Source: Lotus japonicus
Taxonomy: Eukaryota; Streptophyta; Magnoliopsida; Fabales; Fabaceae
Direction: 5' to 3'
Length of the DNA stretch: 64,000 nucleotides
Assembly: GCF_012489685.1 (NCBI RefSeq)
Contig: NC_080044.1
Location: forward strand, 50,158,964 to 50,222,963
Position 1 is the stretch's first letter. Each line of letters starts with the position of its first letter. The position numbers and the translations under genes were made by a program. Of this stretch, positions 33,002 to 44,931 are shown in pieces. Below the pieces are notes generated by a model. That model saw only the letters and a list, made by a program, of their open reading frames with translations. It was not told the DNA's origin and did not search any database.

Positions 33002-35256
33002 AGACTCAACACTTGGATCCGACGACACTTCTCGTTTTCCAAAACTATGATTTTCATCCAAAGCCTCCTTTCGAGATTATTACCCTTACTTAAAGATTTA
33101 GAGGTTGTTTAATGTCTTATGAATTTTCTTTTCAAAATAATATCCTTTTTAGTCTTATCGCAATTCCTATAAGTTCTCGGGATCTTCGAATCCCCAAATG
33201 ACTCCAGAGAATGTCTCGATCCATAAACCCTATACAAGGCCCGAACCTCGTTCGTCCTATCAAACTTTCTCAAAATTCTGAAAATAAAATCGGCATGACC
33301 TGCCCGCTATTCTCACCGTTCAGAATCTCAGATTCCAGTACAGAGCATATTTAAATCATCCCAATCAACAACATGTCATATATCAATAAATCGCATCATA
33401 AACACTTAGCACTTAGCATATAAAGCATGCACCACACATCCTAGATTACCCACATAGCACATAGCATGTAAGACAATCTCAAAAACATTCAGTAGATGAA
33501 TCATCTACATTGTCAGCCGAAGCCTCAGAAAACATTTTTCCAATCAAACACAAACAAGTGCATAAACAGTAAATCAATGTCGAAAGCATCGACCCTAAGT
33601 ATTAACTAAAGATTCAGTGAGTAGCCCTCACCTGCAGATTCTCCAGGATTATCTTCTAACTCTTCCTCACAAGCAAAGCGTTGCTCCTCAGGAAATTCCT
33701 CAAAAGTTCCTTTAAAGCAAAGTCACAGAAATACTATCAGAATCTATCGAAAACTAAGCTATCGATACTTACTAAGGTTACACGAAGCAATACATACTCC
33801 GAGGTACGATAATCTAGCGCGAAAAGACAAGTTTTCGGTAAAGGAAATTTTCCTCCTTCCCCCTAATAGGGCTCGGCCACTTTAGGTAATTATGGGGCTC
33901 GATTTTTCTTCGATCAAACTTGGTTCCTATGCTATCATTAGCCGTAACTAAGGGTATTCTGAACTCGGAAAAATTATCGGATCGAAAACTGTCGCAGGGG
34001 TATTTTGGTCATGATTTTTAACTTAGAAATTTCAAAACTGAAATCCCAAAAACCAAATTTTGCAGGGACGTTACTAACGACGTTTATGACAACTAATCCT
34101 ACTAACACTAAGCTAAGGCGATAGTTTTTAGCCTAAAGGTTGAAGCTTTACCTCAAAAACTCCAAAAATGGGTATTTAAGGCTAAAATTGATTCCGGCGG
34201 AATTCCGGCGACATAACGGAAAATCTAATCCGGAAAAAGTGATCTTGGGCACATATAGAAGAGGTTTAGAATCAGAAATGAAAGATTCAGGATAGTTTTG
34301 CAAAAACCCATAAACTATCCACTCAGAAAACTCTACAGAAAAGCTATGGAAAAAGCGATCAGAGGTAAGGATTAGCGACTATACCTCGAAACCTTGAAGC
34401 AGCAACTGATTAATCGACGATCAAGCAAGAGATGAAGAAAAACTCTTCTTCCTTCCTCTTCAATGGAGCTCGCGGGTTTGGGAGAGAAATGGAGGAGTTC
34501 TTGTAAATTTTCTCACCTTTCTTGCTATATGTAGAAGATGGAAATTCGCGGCGAAATGAAAGTTTCGCGAATCTGATTTTTCCGGCATCATTCTCCATGA
34601 ATTCTAAGATAGGTTTTGGCAAAGGAATTCCTAAGCTAAGAAGATGTCTCCTTGTATTTTTGGCAACTAATGCAAAGTCGGTGCAAAGTCGGTGTAAAAC
34701 TATTTTACCCGATAAGTTGCTTTTTGCATCGAATGTCGGAATGGAAAACTTCCTTCTGAAGAAAGATTGAAATCATCAAGAGAAATGGGTGTACGCGTGT
34801 AGAATATTCATTTGAAGCTCTGAATAGATAAAGTCTTCATTGTCGAGAAATTCTAGGGTTTTGAAATACCAGGGATTCGGTTTCGGCAAACTTCTAATGA
34901 TTGGAATCGGACGTTCGTAGATCCTAGAGTTTCGCCTCGAAACGATTGTGATATATGGAAAAAGAGAAGTTCTAACATTTCTCTGAAGATTTTTGGAATT
35001 AACTTCCGTCGTGCCTAAAAGTGAAAATCAGCTATATACTAGGGTTTCTGACCTAGGTTTAAGCGTATAACGATCGTGCTATAACTTTTATCGATCATGA
35101 TGTAATCCTTTGACTTTTCCTGAACTTTCTCCTTCATAAATTTATTTCATTTGGTAAACTCTAGTTCAGGTTTCCCTTCACAATACATCAACCCTAATCG
35201 TAAATGGAAATCTCTTCCACTGATCCTAAGCTTAAAAACTTGGGTCTTACAATGTC

Positions 35257-36240
35257 AGTTTTTTGAAGCATGGTTCTAGCCATCTCTTGAAGAGTTCTAT
35301 TCTTCCTCTCAACAAATCCATTTTGTTGAGGAGTTCTAGGACAAGAGAAATCATGTGATATCCCGTAGGAATCAAACAGACTCTCAAACTTGTCATTCTC
35401 AAACTCTCCACCATGATCTCTTCTGACACGCACAATCCTACAACTCTTCTCGTTTTGCACTTGGGCAACAAAGGTAGAGAACACAGAATGAGACTCATCC
35501 TTGTGGGATAATAATTTTACCCATGTCCAACGGCTATAGTCGTCAACAATGACCATCCAATATCTCTTGCCACCTATAGACTCAGTTTTCACTGGTCCAA
35601 ACAGGTCGATATGCAGAAGTTCCAACGACCTTGAGGTGGAAACAACATTCTTTGCCTTAAACGGGACTTTTGTAAATTTTCCTTTCTGACATGCTTCACA
35701 AAGAGCGTCTGAAGAGAACTTCAGAGTGGGTAAGCCCTTGACAAGGTCAAGCTTACTCAGCTGAGAAATTTTTCTCATACTGACATGCCCTAACCGTCTA
35801 TGCCATACCCATTGCTCCTCATTAATAGAAAGAAGACACTTTACTTTCTGAGTTTCCAACTCAGATAATTTGATCTTATAAGTGTTGTTCCGCCTCTTGC
35901 TGTTAAACAGAACAGAGCCATCGATCTGACTTACAGCCCTGCAAGACTTTTGATTAAAAATAACATCATAACCCTTGTCAGCTAATTGACTTATTGACAA
36001 TAAGTTGTGAGTTAAACCTTCTAACAACAGAACATTATCAATGCATGGACTATTATCAATACCAACAGTACCACAACCAACAATTTTACCCTTCTCGTTG
36101 CCACCAAAGCCAACTTCGCCTCCAGGCTTAAGTTTTAGCTCTTGGAACATACGCTTTTCTCCCGTCATGTGTCGCGAGCATCCACTGTCCAGATACCATG
36201 ATTGGTGTTTTAGTGGAGCGATCAAGGATATCTGCAACAT
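35257..36240 (-). pseudogene. Element A pol, first half (protease, integrase start), cut by C
   Basis: Open from [10 protein letters not shown] at 36240. Protease motif [13 protein letters not shown], pre-integrase zinc residues WHRRLGH and CEACQKGK, integrase first Asp in [12 protein letters not shown], second region [11 protein letters not shown] (the catalytic Asp is kept; the preceding Ser is changed to Arg relative to E) and Glu in [14 protein letters not shown]. The frame is lost at the C insertion after MLQKTD and resumes at 16928. It overlaps the gag reading frame by 113 nt in the +1 frame, exactly as in E. Confidence 0.87.
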
Positions 36241-38027
36241 AGATAATTTTATCCTTAGGTACCCACTTTCTGGGTCCTTTCTTGTTAGTTACCTCAGAGG
36301 TTCTGACAATCTTGGGTTTCTCAACATGATAACGTAAAGGAATTTGAGCATGATATTTAGACATGGAGAAGGTTCCCTTTTTTAGAGGGGGGTCAGCAAC
36401 TTTATCAGGCAATGGTTCATGCAATATAGTACCAGAGGGTACAAAATGTTCATATAAGGATTTTGCCTTAGGCATAGGAGGCTCATTTCTACGAGGTCTA
36501 GAAAGCCAATGCCATACATTCCATTTCTGCTTACGCCATAGATCATTGAAGCCATTAAGCTTCTGTCTACGCTTTAAGCCAGGAATCTTTGAAAAGATTT
36601 TTCATATTTAGATTCATTCTTACTATCAGAGGCATCACAAGCAACAACTTCTTCTAACTTAACAATCTGATTGTTGAGCACAGAGTTAGAGTTTACTAAA
36701 GCATGATTACTTTCTTTTAATTCAGAAATACTTTTCTCAAGTTCAATAGAAGTCTTAAAAACAGCAGAGAAATCCTTTTTCAAATTTTTATGCTTAGTCA
36801 AGATAAGTTATATTTATCCATAATTTCAGACAAAGCATCTTTAAGTTCAGAGGTTGAGAAAGAAGCGAATACCTCATTTTCATCATCAGAGTTTAGATCT
36901 TTCTCTGATGTAGGTTTAGAGTTAGTTGCATCTTTTGACTCTGCTTCTTTGTTCTTGACAATAGCCATGAGTCCTTTAACAACTTCTCCATCAGAATCAA
37001 CTTCTTCTGACTCTGAGTCATCAAAAGTCACCATCAGACCTTTCTTAGCTTTGAAATGCTTCTTTGGCTTTTTGTTCTTTTTCAGCTTTGGACAATCACT
37101 TTTGTAGTGCCCAGATTCTTTGCATTCGAAGCAAGTGACTTCTTTTGATGAGGACTTCTTCTGACTTGATGAAGACTCTTGCTTTCCTTTGCCCTTTGTT
37201 GAGCCTCTGTACTTGCTCTGTCTATGCTTCCAGATGCGGTTGAGCTTTCTGGAGATCAAGGTTAGCTCATCTTCATCAGAATCTTCAGAGGTTTCTTCAG
37301 ACTCTTCTGCAGCTGCTTGGAGAGCTTTAGCCTTTTCAGATTTGGATTTCAAGGCTATGGACTTCTTCATGTGCTTCTGATGTTCAGCACGATCTAACTC
37401 ATGACACTTCAGCATGCTTATGAGTTCTTCCAGACCCAACTGTTCAATGTCTCTTGAAAACGTCAAAGACATTATCAAGGGCACCCAGCTTTCAGGATAA
37501 CCTGTAAGGATCCTCATAACATGATCAGCAGTGGTGTAGCTTTTGTTGAGGGGTCTTATTCCAGCAATAATCAACTGGAATCTTGAAAACATATCCTCAA
37601 TGGATTCGTCAGGTTCCATTTGGAAGGATTCATACTGCCTGATCAGAGACAATGCCTTTGTCTCTTTCACCTTTTTGTTTCCTTCATGTGTCATCTTCAA
37701 GGAATCAAAGATAGACTTAGCATACTCACGATCTGTTATCTTCTGGTATTCTTCATAAGAAATAGCGTTGAGAATAATGGTTCTTGCTTTGTGATGTAAC
37801 GAGTACAGCTTCTTCTGCTCAGCTGTCATATTTTCTCTGGAGATCTTCTTGCCATCATCATCAACTAGACGCGTGTAGCCATCCACTATGATATCCCAAA
37901 GATCTGCATCGAAGCCCAGAAAGAAGCTTTCGATTGTATCTTTCCAGTACTCAAACCTTTGTCCATCAAAGACAGGAGGCTTTGCACTGTAAACATCCTT
38001 TTGCACATCATTGGTGGTAGCCATCAT
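36128..38027 (-). pseudogene. Element A Gag (Sirevirus type), broken
   Basis: Starts MMATTNDVQKDVYSAKPPVF at 38027. It has the copia gag core ([69 protein letters not shown]), the knuckle [14 protein letters not shown], acidic segments and a coiled-coil C-terminal part. The first frame ends at 36798 through small indels after MDKYN. A TAA follows FQRFLA at 36574 (Lys in E) and another frameshift lies near 36485. The end ([15 protein letters not shown]... to 36128) overlaps pol. Confidence 0.87.
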
Positions 38028-38085
38028 AGTTTTTCACACCGGCCCGGATCACTGAACACTGTTAGGTGTGGTAATCAGAACTTGT

Positions 38086-38097
38086 GCTCTGATACCA
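38086..38097 (-). promoter_or_regulatory. Primer binding site of element A (initiator Met-tRNA)
   Basis: Coding strand TGGTATCAGAGC, 2 nt inside the 5' LTR. Confidence 0.9.
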
Positions 38098-38099
38098 AT

Positions 38100-39069
38100 T
38101 GAAGGTATGAAAAACGATAGAAAGGGGGGGGGGTTTGAATAGCGTTTTCAAATAAAACTTTTCCCACTTGAGATTTTAACAAACCTCTCAAACAAAGAAT
38201 GCAAAGTGCTAAGATAAGAGATGAGGAAAGCACACAAGGATTTTATCCTGGTTCACTTGATAAATCCCTCAAGCTAATCCAGTCCACCCGTTAAGGTGAT
38301 TTCTTCCTTCTTAGAATGAAGGCAATCCACTATTCAGAGTTTGTTACAACTGCACTAGCAACCTGCTCAGTGACTAACAATACAATGAACTAGCAAACAC
38401 TAAGATTCACTCTCTTAGTCTTCTCAAGGATCTGCCCAACCTTGGTCACTTAAGGAAAAAAAACTAACTGTTTTAATGTTTGGGTTTACAATGAAATGCT
38501 TCTCAGAAAGCTAAGGAAAACACAACGAGATCGGTTTGAAGAAAGATTGCTAAGAGAATATTTTATATTACTTGAGCTTGAACAAGGTTTCTTTCTTAGG
38601 CGACATCTTTCATCTTCAGCCTCTTTATATACTCCAAGGATTAGGGTTGTATCCGTTGCATGGATTGCTACCGTTGGAGGGCAAATCTGTAACTTCCAGA
38701 TTTTGTTGTGGATGAATATCTTAGGTAAGGTCGTCAGGAGAGTACAATTGCTGTTGTACTTGGACAGCGATGTGAGCCTTATCCTAGTTGACTTCTCATC
38801 AGACGATGCTTCATGTTGGAACTTGAGAAGCTTGGTGATCAGAGTCAGAGGGAAGCTTGGATCCTCTGACCTTCGTAACTTCTGCTTCTGGACCTCAGAG
38901 TAGAAGGTACTTGGTCTTCAGAGCAAGCTTACTCTTGGACTTCAGAGTCTTCACTTCTCAACTTCTGGACCTTCAGAACTTCTAATCCTTCAGATCCTCT
39001 GGACCTTTAGAGCTTCTGGACCTTCAGAACTTCCGGTCTTCAGAACTTCAAGTGATCTGAATCCATATC
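38100..39069 (-). repeat. Element A 5' LTR, first 970 bp, interrupted by element G
   Basis: Matches 907-1874 of the 3' LTR with about 3% substitutions by eye. It is cut after CATATC by the G LTR; the missing 250 bp should lie beyond the window. Confidence 0.9.
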
Positions 39070-41814
39070 TGTAACGCCCCGATTTCTCGTGCGTCACGGA
39101 AAACCGGATATCCATTTTCACAAAGAATTTTCGTCGTTCAATTAATTATTCTTAATTAATGACAAACCATTCATTATTACGAAAACCTCGAATGTTAAAC
39201 CTCCTTTGTACTCCAATTGATCGTAATAAATAAATCATGGGCGAAGAATGAAACGAAACGTGGGTTCTATTAGCAGAAAATAAACTGTTTGAACCGGAAA
39301 TGAAATAAAATAGCAAAATGAGACACTCGCCCATGCGAGGCCAATTATTCAAAATTAAGGGTACTCAAATATCCCCAACCGTTACAAAACTGAGTTGATA
39401 AAAAGTAGATAAAATATCTCGGCACGAAGCTCACTCCGCCCCAAGGATACCCTCAACTCTCTTCTTGGCGTCCCTCCCTTCTGGATTGGCAGGGTCTCCA
39501 TCAGAACCCTCAAGCCACCCATTCCGCTGCTCCTTGGCTGGCGCTTGAGGCTTGGACACTACTTCTTCAGATGGGTCGAGCTCCACAGAAGAGACCCTCG
39601 AACCATCATCCTGGGGAATCTGAAATCGTGGAGGTGCGTAGGGCATACGAATGGTTCCTCCATGTACGCGCTGGACCTCCATCACCCCTCCATACACGTC
39701 ATAACTCATCAACTCCGCGCCGCCGACATAAATCCTCCGAATCCCGAACGTGTCGGCCATCCAGGCTCGGTCTTCCTCCTCATTGAGGAGTTTCAGCTCC
39801 AGAATGTGGACTGACGACTGTGAAGTCAGCACCATCTACCCGCCCCCAAGTAAACACATAGCAAACAAGCAAGGGTCAGGTCTAAAAGAAAACACATAAT
39901 ACAATAGATATAATGAGACAACTTCCACAATTTAAAAAAGTAACTATCTCTTTTACATTACGGCTTAAGATGTTAGTTAGTCATCTATCGGTTCCTCACT
40001 TCACACAACCCACCAAATCTTCCATGGCCATCTTCGTGCTTCCGCAGAGGCACGTTTATCACGGTGACCGCAGTCAACCAAATCACGTGGAGCCGCAATG
40101 ATCCACAAAAGTTCACGGTGACCGCAGTCAACCAAATCACGTGAGCCACACCGGCCCACAAAGTTCACGGGTGACCGCAGTCGACCCAAATAACTCCCTC
40201 GCGTGCAAGGTACCATCGTTCTCATGGTCCATAGTCTCACTAGACCTATGTCCAATAAAATTTTATTCACAATCATCTTGCAAGCGAGTTAATTCACTTT
40301 CTTAAGATTGAGGCTCTAGGTCAAGTCATCCTAAGTCTTTTATTTTCTCATCTCAAAGTTTACACTCCCAACAAGACATAATTAATTCCTTAAGGGTAAC
40401 ACGGGAATTACGGCTAGGTGAGCGACCCGTGTCGCCAAAATTCACAACTCATGCATTAAAAATGCTACAAGATTACCAAGGAAAATTATTATGTACGTAA
40501 GCAACCGACCAAGGAAAAAGTCACCAAACCCCCCTCTAAGTTGGGTTCGGCCGAGACCAACTTTGGTCCCTAGGTTTGTAAAAAAAATTTTCTTTTTCCC
40601 TTGATTACTTACCATAACATTTTTCCAAGTCAAACATTTATACAATTGTAAAAGAAAAATCCAGCAAACTCACATCATCATCAACGCATGAAATAAGGCC
40701 AATTTTAAAGTAAGTATACAATCATCACATGAGCAAAATTTCCATGACCTTGAATCTCAAAAAAAAACACGTATGGCATATTACACCCCATATCACCATC
40801 TAGTAAAATTTTCCAGCAAACATCTCTTTCACAAAAATCCCCTTAACATCAAGAACATGCCAAATTGAGATTTACTACTTTCATGGAATCCTTCACGTAA
40901 ATATTGAACCAGAACTGAACATGTTAGAGCAAAATATAGACCATGATAAACTTAGCAACAAGGTGCAGCCACCTCACTCAAGCACAAACTCATGCAAACT
41001 CATGGTAAAAGTCATAACTTTCCAAGGAAAACTCAAGATATAACTCCTATTCTACCCAAGAGATCCTAGGACCAGCCCTTACCTTTGTCCTTAGGCTTGA
41101 GGAAAAGATGAAATTGAAGAGCAAGGTTCTGGTTTCTCTCCTCTTCTCCCACGCGTGACCTTCCTCTCTCCCTCTCGCTCGCGAACTCCTTCTCCCTCTT
41201 GTGCGAACACGTCGACGGTGGTGGGGCTTGGGACGGTGACGGCTAGGGTGCAAGGGGAAAGTTTCTCTCACTCTTTCTCCTCTGTTTTACGTGTTTCAGA
41301 AGTGCACCAGGTTTCTTTCTTCAGAATAGTGTGAAAAGAAACCCTTTCCCTCCCAAGACCCTTCATAGCCTGCGTCCCCTCTCTTGGGCTAGGGTTTGTT
41401 TTCTTTCAAGCCCAACCCAAGTCAAAACCCTTGACCCCATCACTTAAGAACTTACTCAGAACTGAAACTAATCAAAAACCTCAGTCCTTTTTAGTAATAT
41501 CACGATCACACTCGGAATTGAAAGGAAACACATCAATTAAATCCGCTGGTACTGTACAGCCAGGACCATCGTCACTAAACCGATGATATCTCGAGCTACA
41601 GAGGTCGGAATGACCTGATTCCACTTCGAGAATTTTATAGACTTAAAGGGCTACAACTCTCATGAAGGAAGTTTTCCCAAATGAAGTCGTTAAGACCCTC
41701 TAAAAATTCACCCAAGTTGACAGTTCTAATCTGCCAGCTATCAAACATTAACTAAAACTTCAATTTTATTCGAACTTCCATAAAATTGTTCCAAATTGAA
41801 CTTAGGGCCTTACA
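39070..41814 (-). repeat. Element G 3' LTR (2,745 bp, mosaic)
   Basis: TGTAACGCCCCG...GGGCCTTACA on the plus strand. From about 41073 to the end it is nearly identical to the D LTR, while 39070-41070 is only distantly similar. It contains an LTR ORF at 39431-39835 and near-repeats of GGTGACCGCAGTCAACCAAATCACGTG at about 40060-40145 (given here only as a description of the block). Confidence 0.9.
39431..39835 (-). CDS. LTR-embedded ORF of element G (134 aa, unknown)
   Basis: Starts MVLTSQSSVHILELKLL at 39835, directly after GGGTAG, which could be a 3' splice site. It contains VHGGTIRMPYAPPRF and VSSVELDPSEEVV; the DPSEE block recalls the C LTR ORF. No recognisable domain, signal peptide or membrane helix. 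Coding status is inferred only from openness and the resemblance to C and D. Confidence 0.38.
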   Translation of the reverse strand: MVLTSQSSVHILELKLLNEEEDRAWMADTFGIRRIYVGGAELMSYDVYGGVMEVQRVHGGTIRMPYAPPRFQIPQDDGSRVSSVELDPSEEVVSKPQAPAKEQRNGWLEGSDGDPANPEGRDAKKRVEGILGAE

Positions 41815-41830
41815 ATACCACCCCCCTTAA
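41815..41830 (-). promoter_or_regulatory. Polypurine tract of element G
   Basis: Coding strand AAGGGGGGTGGTAT next to the LTR, identical to that of D. Confidence 0.8.
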
Positions 41831-41850
41831 AATAGTTTCGCCCTCGAAAC

Positions 41851-42910
41851 TTAAGGGTTTACAAATAAATCGGGGTGTGACTCCCGCATCTTATCCTCTA
41901 ACTCCCAGGTCGCGTCACCAGTCTCTTGGTTCCACACGACCTTCACTAAAGGCACCTCCTTGTTTCTTAAGTGCTTTATGCTTCGGTCGACGATCTTGAT
42001 GGGTGGCACCTCCATTGTCCGATCATCTCTCAGCTGTATGTCGTCTGGCGTAATCACATGTGAATCATCTGCCATGTACTTTCGCAACTGCGACACATGA
42101 AGAACGTCATGGATGTTGGATAGAAACGGTGGTAGGGCGATCCTGTACGCCACCGGTCCAACTCGCTCCGTGATCTGGTACGGCCCAATAAACTTCGGAG
42201 TAAGCTTCTTGGACTTGATTTCCCTTCCGACACCTGTCATCGGGGTAACCCGCAAGAAGACATGGTCTCCGGCCTGAAATTCCAACTCCTTTCGTCGGTT
42301 GTCGGCGTAACTCTTTTGGCGACTCTGCGCGGTTCTCCTCTTTTCCTGAATTCTCCTGACTTCCTCGGTGGTCTGTTGCACCAATTCCGGGCCAATCACC
42401 AAATTTTCTCCATCTTGATGCCAGCATAAGGGCGTACGACACCTCCGACCGTACAAAGCTTCGTAAGGTGCCATGCCGATGCTCGCATGGAAACTATTGT
42501 TGTAAGTGAATTCGATCAATGGCAGCATCTCATCCCAACTGCCCTTGTGATCCAACACACAGGCCCGTAGCAAATCTTCCAGCGACTGGATTGTCCTCTC
42601 TGTCTGCCCATCGGTTTGGGGATGATAGGCAGAGCTCAACCTCAACTTAGTTCCGAGGGCCTGCTGCAAGGCTCCCCAAAAGTGAGAGGTAAACCTCGGA
42701 TCTCTGTCTGACACGATGCTGGTCGGTACACCATGTAGACGCACAACCTCAGCCACATAAATCTCCGCCAATTTCTCCACCTTGTACTTTAGGTTGATCG
42801 GGATAAAATGAGCGGTCTTTGTCAAACGATCAACAACAACCCAAATTGCATCGAACTTCCTCCGAGTTAAAGGTAAAGCCGTCACGAAGTCCATAGAAAT
42901 ACTGTCCCAC
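41851..42910 (-). CDS. Element G integrase, C-terminal part
   Basis: Continuation of the pol frame that is interrupted by E. It contains the DDE residues ([21 protein letters not shown], Glu in [12 protein letters not shown]), HDGEN-type linker, GPY/F module ([19 protein letters not shown]), [13 protein letters not shown] and the chromodomain-like end [15 protein letters not shown], with the stop at 41851. No lesion. Compared with D the protein is very similar, but the DNA differs far more than in the adjoining LTR tract. Confidence 0.88.
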
Positions 42911-42915
42911 TTCCA

Positions 42916-44131
42916 TGAAGGTATGAAAAACGGTAGAAAGGGGGGGTTTGAATAACGTTTTCAGAACAAAACTTCCACCTTAAAGATTTAGACAAATCTT
43001 TCGAGAACTTAAGTGCTAAAGATAAGAGATAGAGAAGCACACAAGGATTTTATCCTGGTTCACTTGATAAATCACTCAAGCTACTCCAGTGCACCCGTTA
43101 AGGTGATTTCTTCCTTCTTAGAATGAAGGCAATCCACTAATCAGGTAAGAGTTACAACTGCACTTGAAACCTACAAGTGACTAACAATTACACTGACTTA
43201 GCTCACACTAAGATTCACTCTCTTAGTCTTCTCTAGGATCCGATCAACCTTGATCTCCTAAAGGAACTAAACAAACTGTTTATCAAAGAAATGTTTACAA
43301 GAGATTTGCTTCTAAAAAGCTAATAGTAAACTCAATGAATTTCAGATGAAAGAAAGCTTAGAATATTTTGAATGTGTCTTGCGCGTATATATTTCTTCTT
43401 TTTAGCTTAGCCGCTTCTTTCAATCTTCAGCCTCTATATATACTCCAAGGATTAGGGTTGAGCGTTGCATGGGAAATGCTACCGTTGGAGGGCAGTTCTG
43501 GAAAATCCAGCTTCTGCTGTGGCTGAGAACGTTAGGTAGGTCGTCAGGAAGGTACACTTGCTTTTGTACTTGGATAGCGACTTGACCTTTTAACCTAGGA
43601 GACTTCTGATCAGGGGAATACTTCATATTGGAACTTGTGAAGCCGGTTGATTAGAGTCAGAGGGAAAGCACAGATCCTCTGACCATTGTATCTTCTGATT
43701 CTGAACTCAGAGGGAAGAACATGGCCTTCAGAGTTTCTTGCTTCTGGACTTCAGAGTTTCCACTATTCAGCTTCTGGATCTTCAGAGTCTTCTACACCAT
43801 CAGAACATCTGAACCTTCAGTGTTTCTTGGTTATCAGAACTTCTGGATCTTCAGAGCTTCTAGCGACTGAGTCCACATCAGAGTTTGTATAGCTTCAGAA
43901 CTTCTGAAGCTTTTCCACTGTTCATACTGAACATGGTGAATGCGAAAGCGTTGCTTGGGTTACCCTTTATACACAGTGCTTCTGATTTGTGTGAGATTGA
44001 GTTAAGGTCAGAGCCTGTAAATAGCACACTCAGAAAAACACGTTAGAGTACCACAATTGTTCATATCAAAAGGTTAACTTGTAATCATCAAAACATAGAG
44101 TTGTACTACTAGATCAAAACTTGATCTTACA
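42916..44131 (-). repeat. Element E 3' LTR (1,216 bp)
   Basis: TGAAGGTATG...GATCTTACA on the plus strand. Carries degenerate TCAGAACTTCTG-like repeats at about 43660-43910 and a TATA box at 43435-43442 (minus). Confidence 0.94.
43435..43442 (-). promoter_or_regulatory. Putative TATA box of element E LTR
   Basis: TATATATA in the block GAGTATATATAGAGG on the minus strand, at the same place as the TATA motif in the A LTR; the 5' LTR copy is at 54317-54324. Confidence 0.5.
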
Positions 44132-44145
44132 ATCTCCCTCTTTTT
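44132..44145 (-). promoter_or_regulatory. Polypurine tract of element E
   Basis: Coding strand AAAAAGAGGGAGAT against the LTR. Additional runs lie at 44612-44624 and 44675-44685. Confidence 0.85.
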
Positions 44146-44871
44146 GATGATGACAAAACTAAGATTTTTGATGAACAATTCTTAAACATTAAACTGAATT
44201 CACTCAGAGTTTAGAGATATAGAATAAGACTTATCCTGATGTGAATAGTTTATCTTGCTCATTCTGAATTCAAGTCACTGCTTGATTCTGAGCTTAGCTC
44301 CCCCTGAATCTAATACTTGATGAAAACGTTAGTAAAGTCTAGATTCTGAGCTAAATGATGTAAGAGTTCAGAGTGAAAAACTTATGACATAGATGAAAAA
44401 CGAATAATCAGAGCGCATAAGTGATCAGAGTCATGGACAAGTTATCAGAGTCTTGGGTATCAGAGTCAACTTAGAATCACTTCAGAAGAAGTGAAATGTA
44501 TTCCTTGTATTTGCCCAGTGACACATCTATGGTCATGAAGGTGGAACTCTTAAAATCTCCAAAAGAAAAATAAATCACACTAACACATCTTACACATCAA
44601 AAACTGGGTTTACTCCCCCTTTTTGTCATAAGAAAAAAGCTTGGGGTGTGAAAAACTTAGCTTGAAGTACAAGGTACTCCCCCTTAGAGAAGGTCTAAGT
44701 TTAAAGAAAATGAAAACGATGTAAGAATCAAAGTTAGGCGAAATAAATAAAAGAGTTAATGCAAGGGAGAACGTTTACCACCGGTCAAGGGAGTAAATAG
44801 AAGGGTCAGTTACCAAGAACTTAACCTCGAGAAACTGTAAGAGCATTAACTTTCAGAGAGAAAGTGAAGCC
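44146..44871. other. Element E non-coding 3' region
   Basis: No ORF. Contains two extra PPT-like tracts and, towards 44871, the ACCACCGG and CCTCGAGAAACTG (44826-44838) blocks that are shared with A upstream of the antisense gene. Confidence 0.6.
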
Positions 44872-44880
44872 TATATAAAG
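44872..44880 (+). promoter_or_regulatory. TATA box of the antisense accessory ORF in element E
   Basis: TATATAAAG on the plus strand, about 50 nt before the ATG at 44932; element A has TATAAATA at the equivalent position. Confidence 0.6.
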
Positions 44881-44931
44881 CGTTAGAGAGAAAGGTAAGC
44901 TTCACACCTCGAATAATTTTCAGTAAAAAAA

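Larger units (their letters stand above)
16934..35251 (-). mobile_element. Element C: Ty3/gypsy derivative with 4.04 kb LTRs and gag but no pol
   Basis: Target duplication ATGTC at 16929-16933 and 35252-35256, inside the integrase of A. LTRs 16934-20972 and 31212-35251, PBS 31197-31208, PPT from 20973. The internal region (excluding D) is about 2.5 kb: gag with two zinc knuckles, then about 1.2 kb of non-coding filler ending in a remnant of the pol C-terminus. There is no protease, RT, RNase H or integrase. This matches the class of terminal-repeat elements that keep only GAG. LTR divergence by eye is about 13 substitutions in 4.04 kb, so it moved recently despite lacking pol. D is inserted in its gag. 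Confidence 0.88.
31212..35251 (-). repeat. Element C 5' LTR (4,040 bp)
   Basis: Pair of 16934-20972; about 13 substitutions and a 1-bp indel by eye. Ends at the ATGTC target duplication (35252-35256). Confidence 0.93.
907..39069 (-). mobile_element. Element A: old Sirevirus (Ty1/copia) interrupted by B, C/D and G
   Basis: A Sirevirus-type copia element on the minus strand: 3' LTR 907-2125, PPT, plus-strand accessory ORF, envelope-like gene, pol, gag, PBS 38086-38097, then the first 970 bp of the 5' LTR, cut at 39069 by element G. The rest of its 5' LTR lies beyond the window. It is split by B (3771-12097) and C (16934-35251). The two LTR copies differ at roughly 3% of positions by eye, the largest value in the window together with B. 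All its sense genes carry nonsense codons or frameshifts, so it is non-autonomous now. The possible target duplication on the left is GTGAC (902-906); its partner is outside the window. Confidence 0.9.

Noticed and set aside
38496..38903. 135-aa plus-strand ORF in the A 5' LTR
   Set aside because: Antisense ORF within the LTR; the 3' LTR copy is interrupted by stops and no TATA or related protein supports it.
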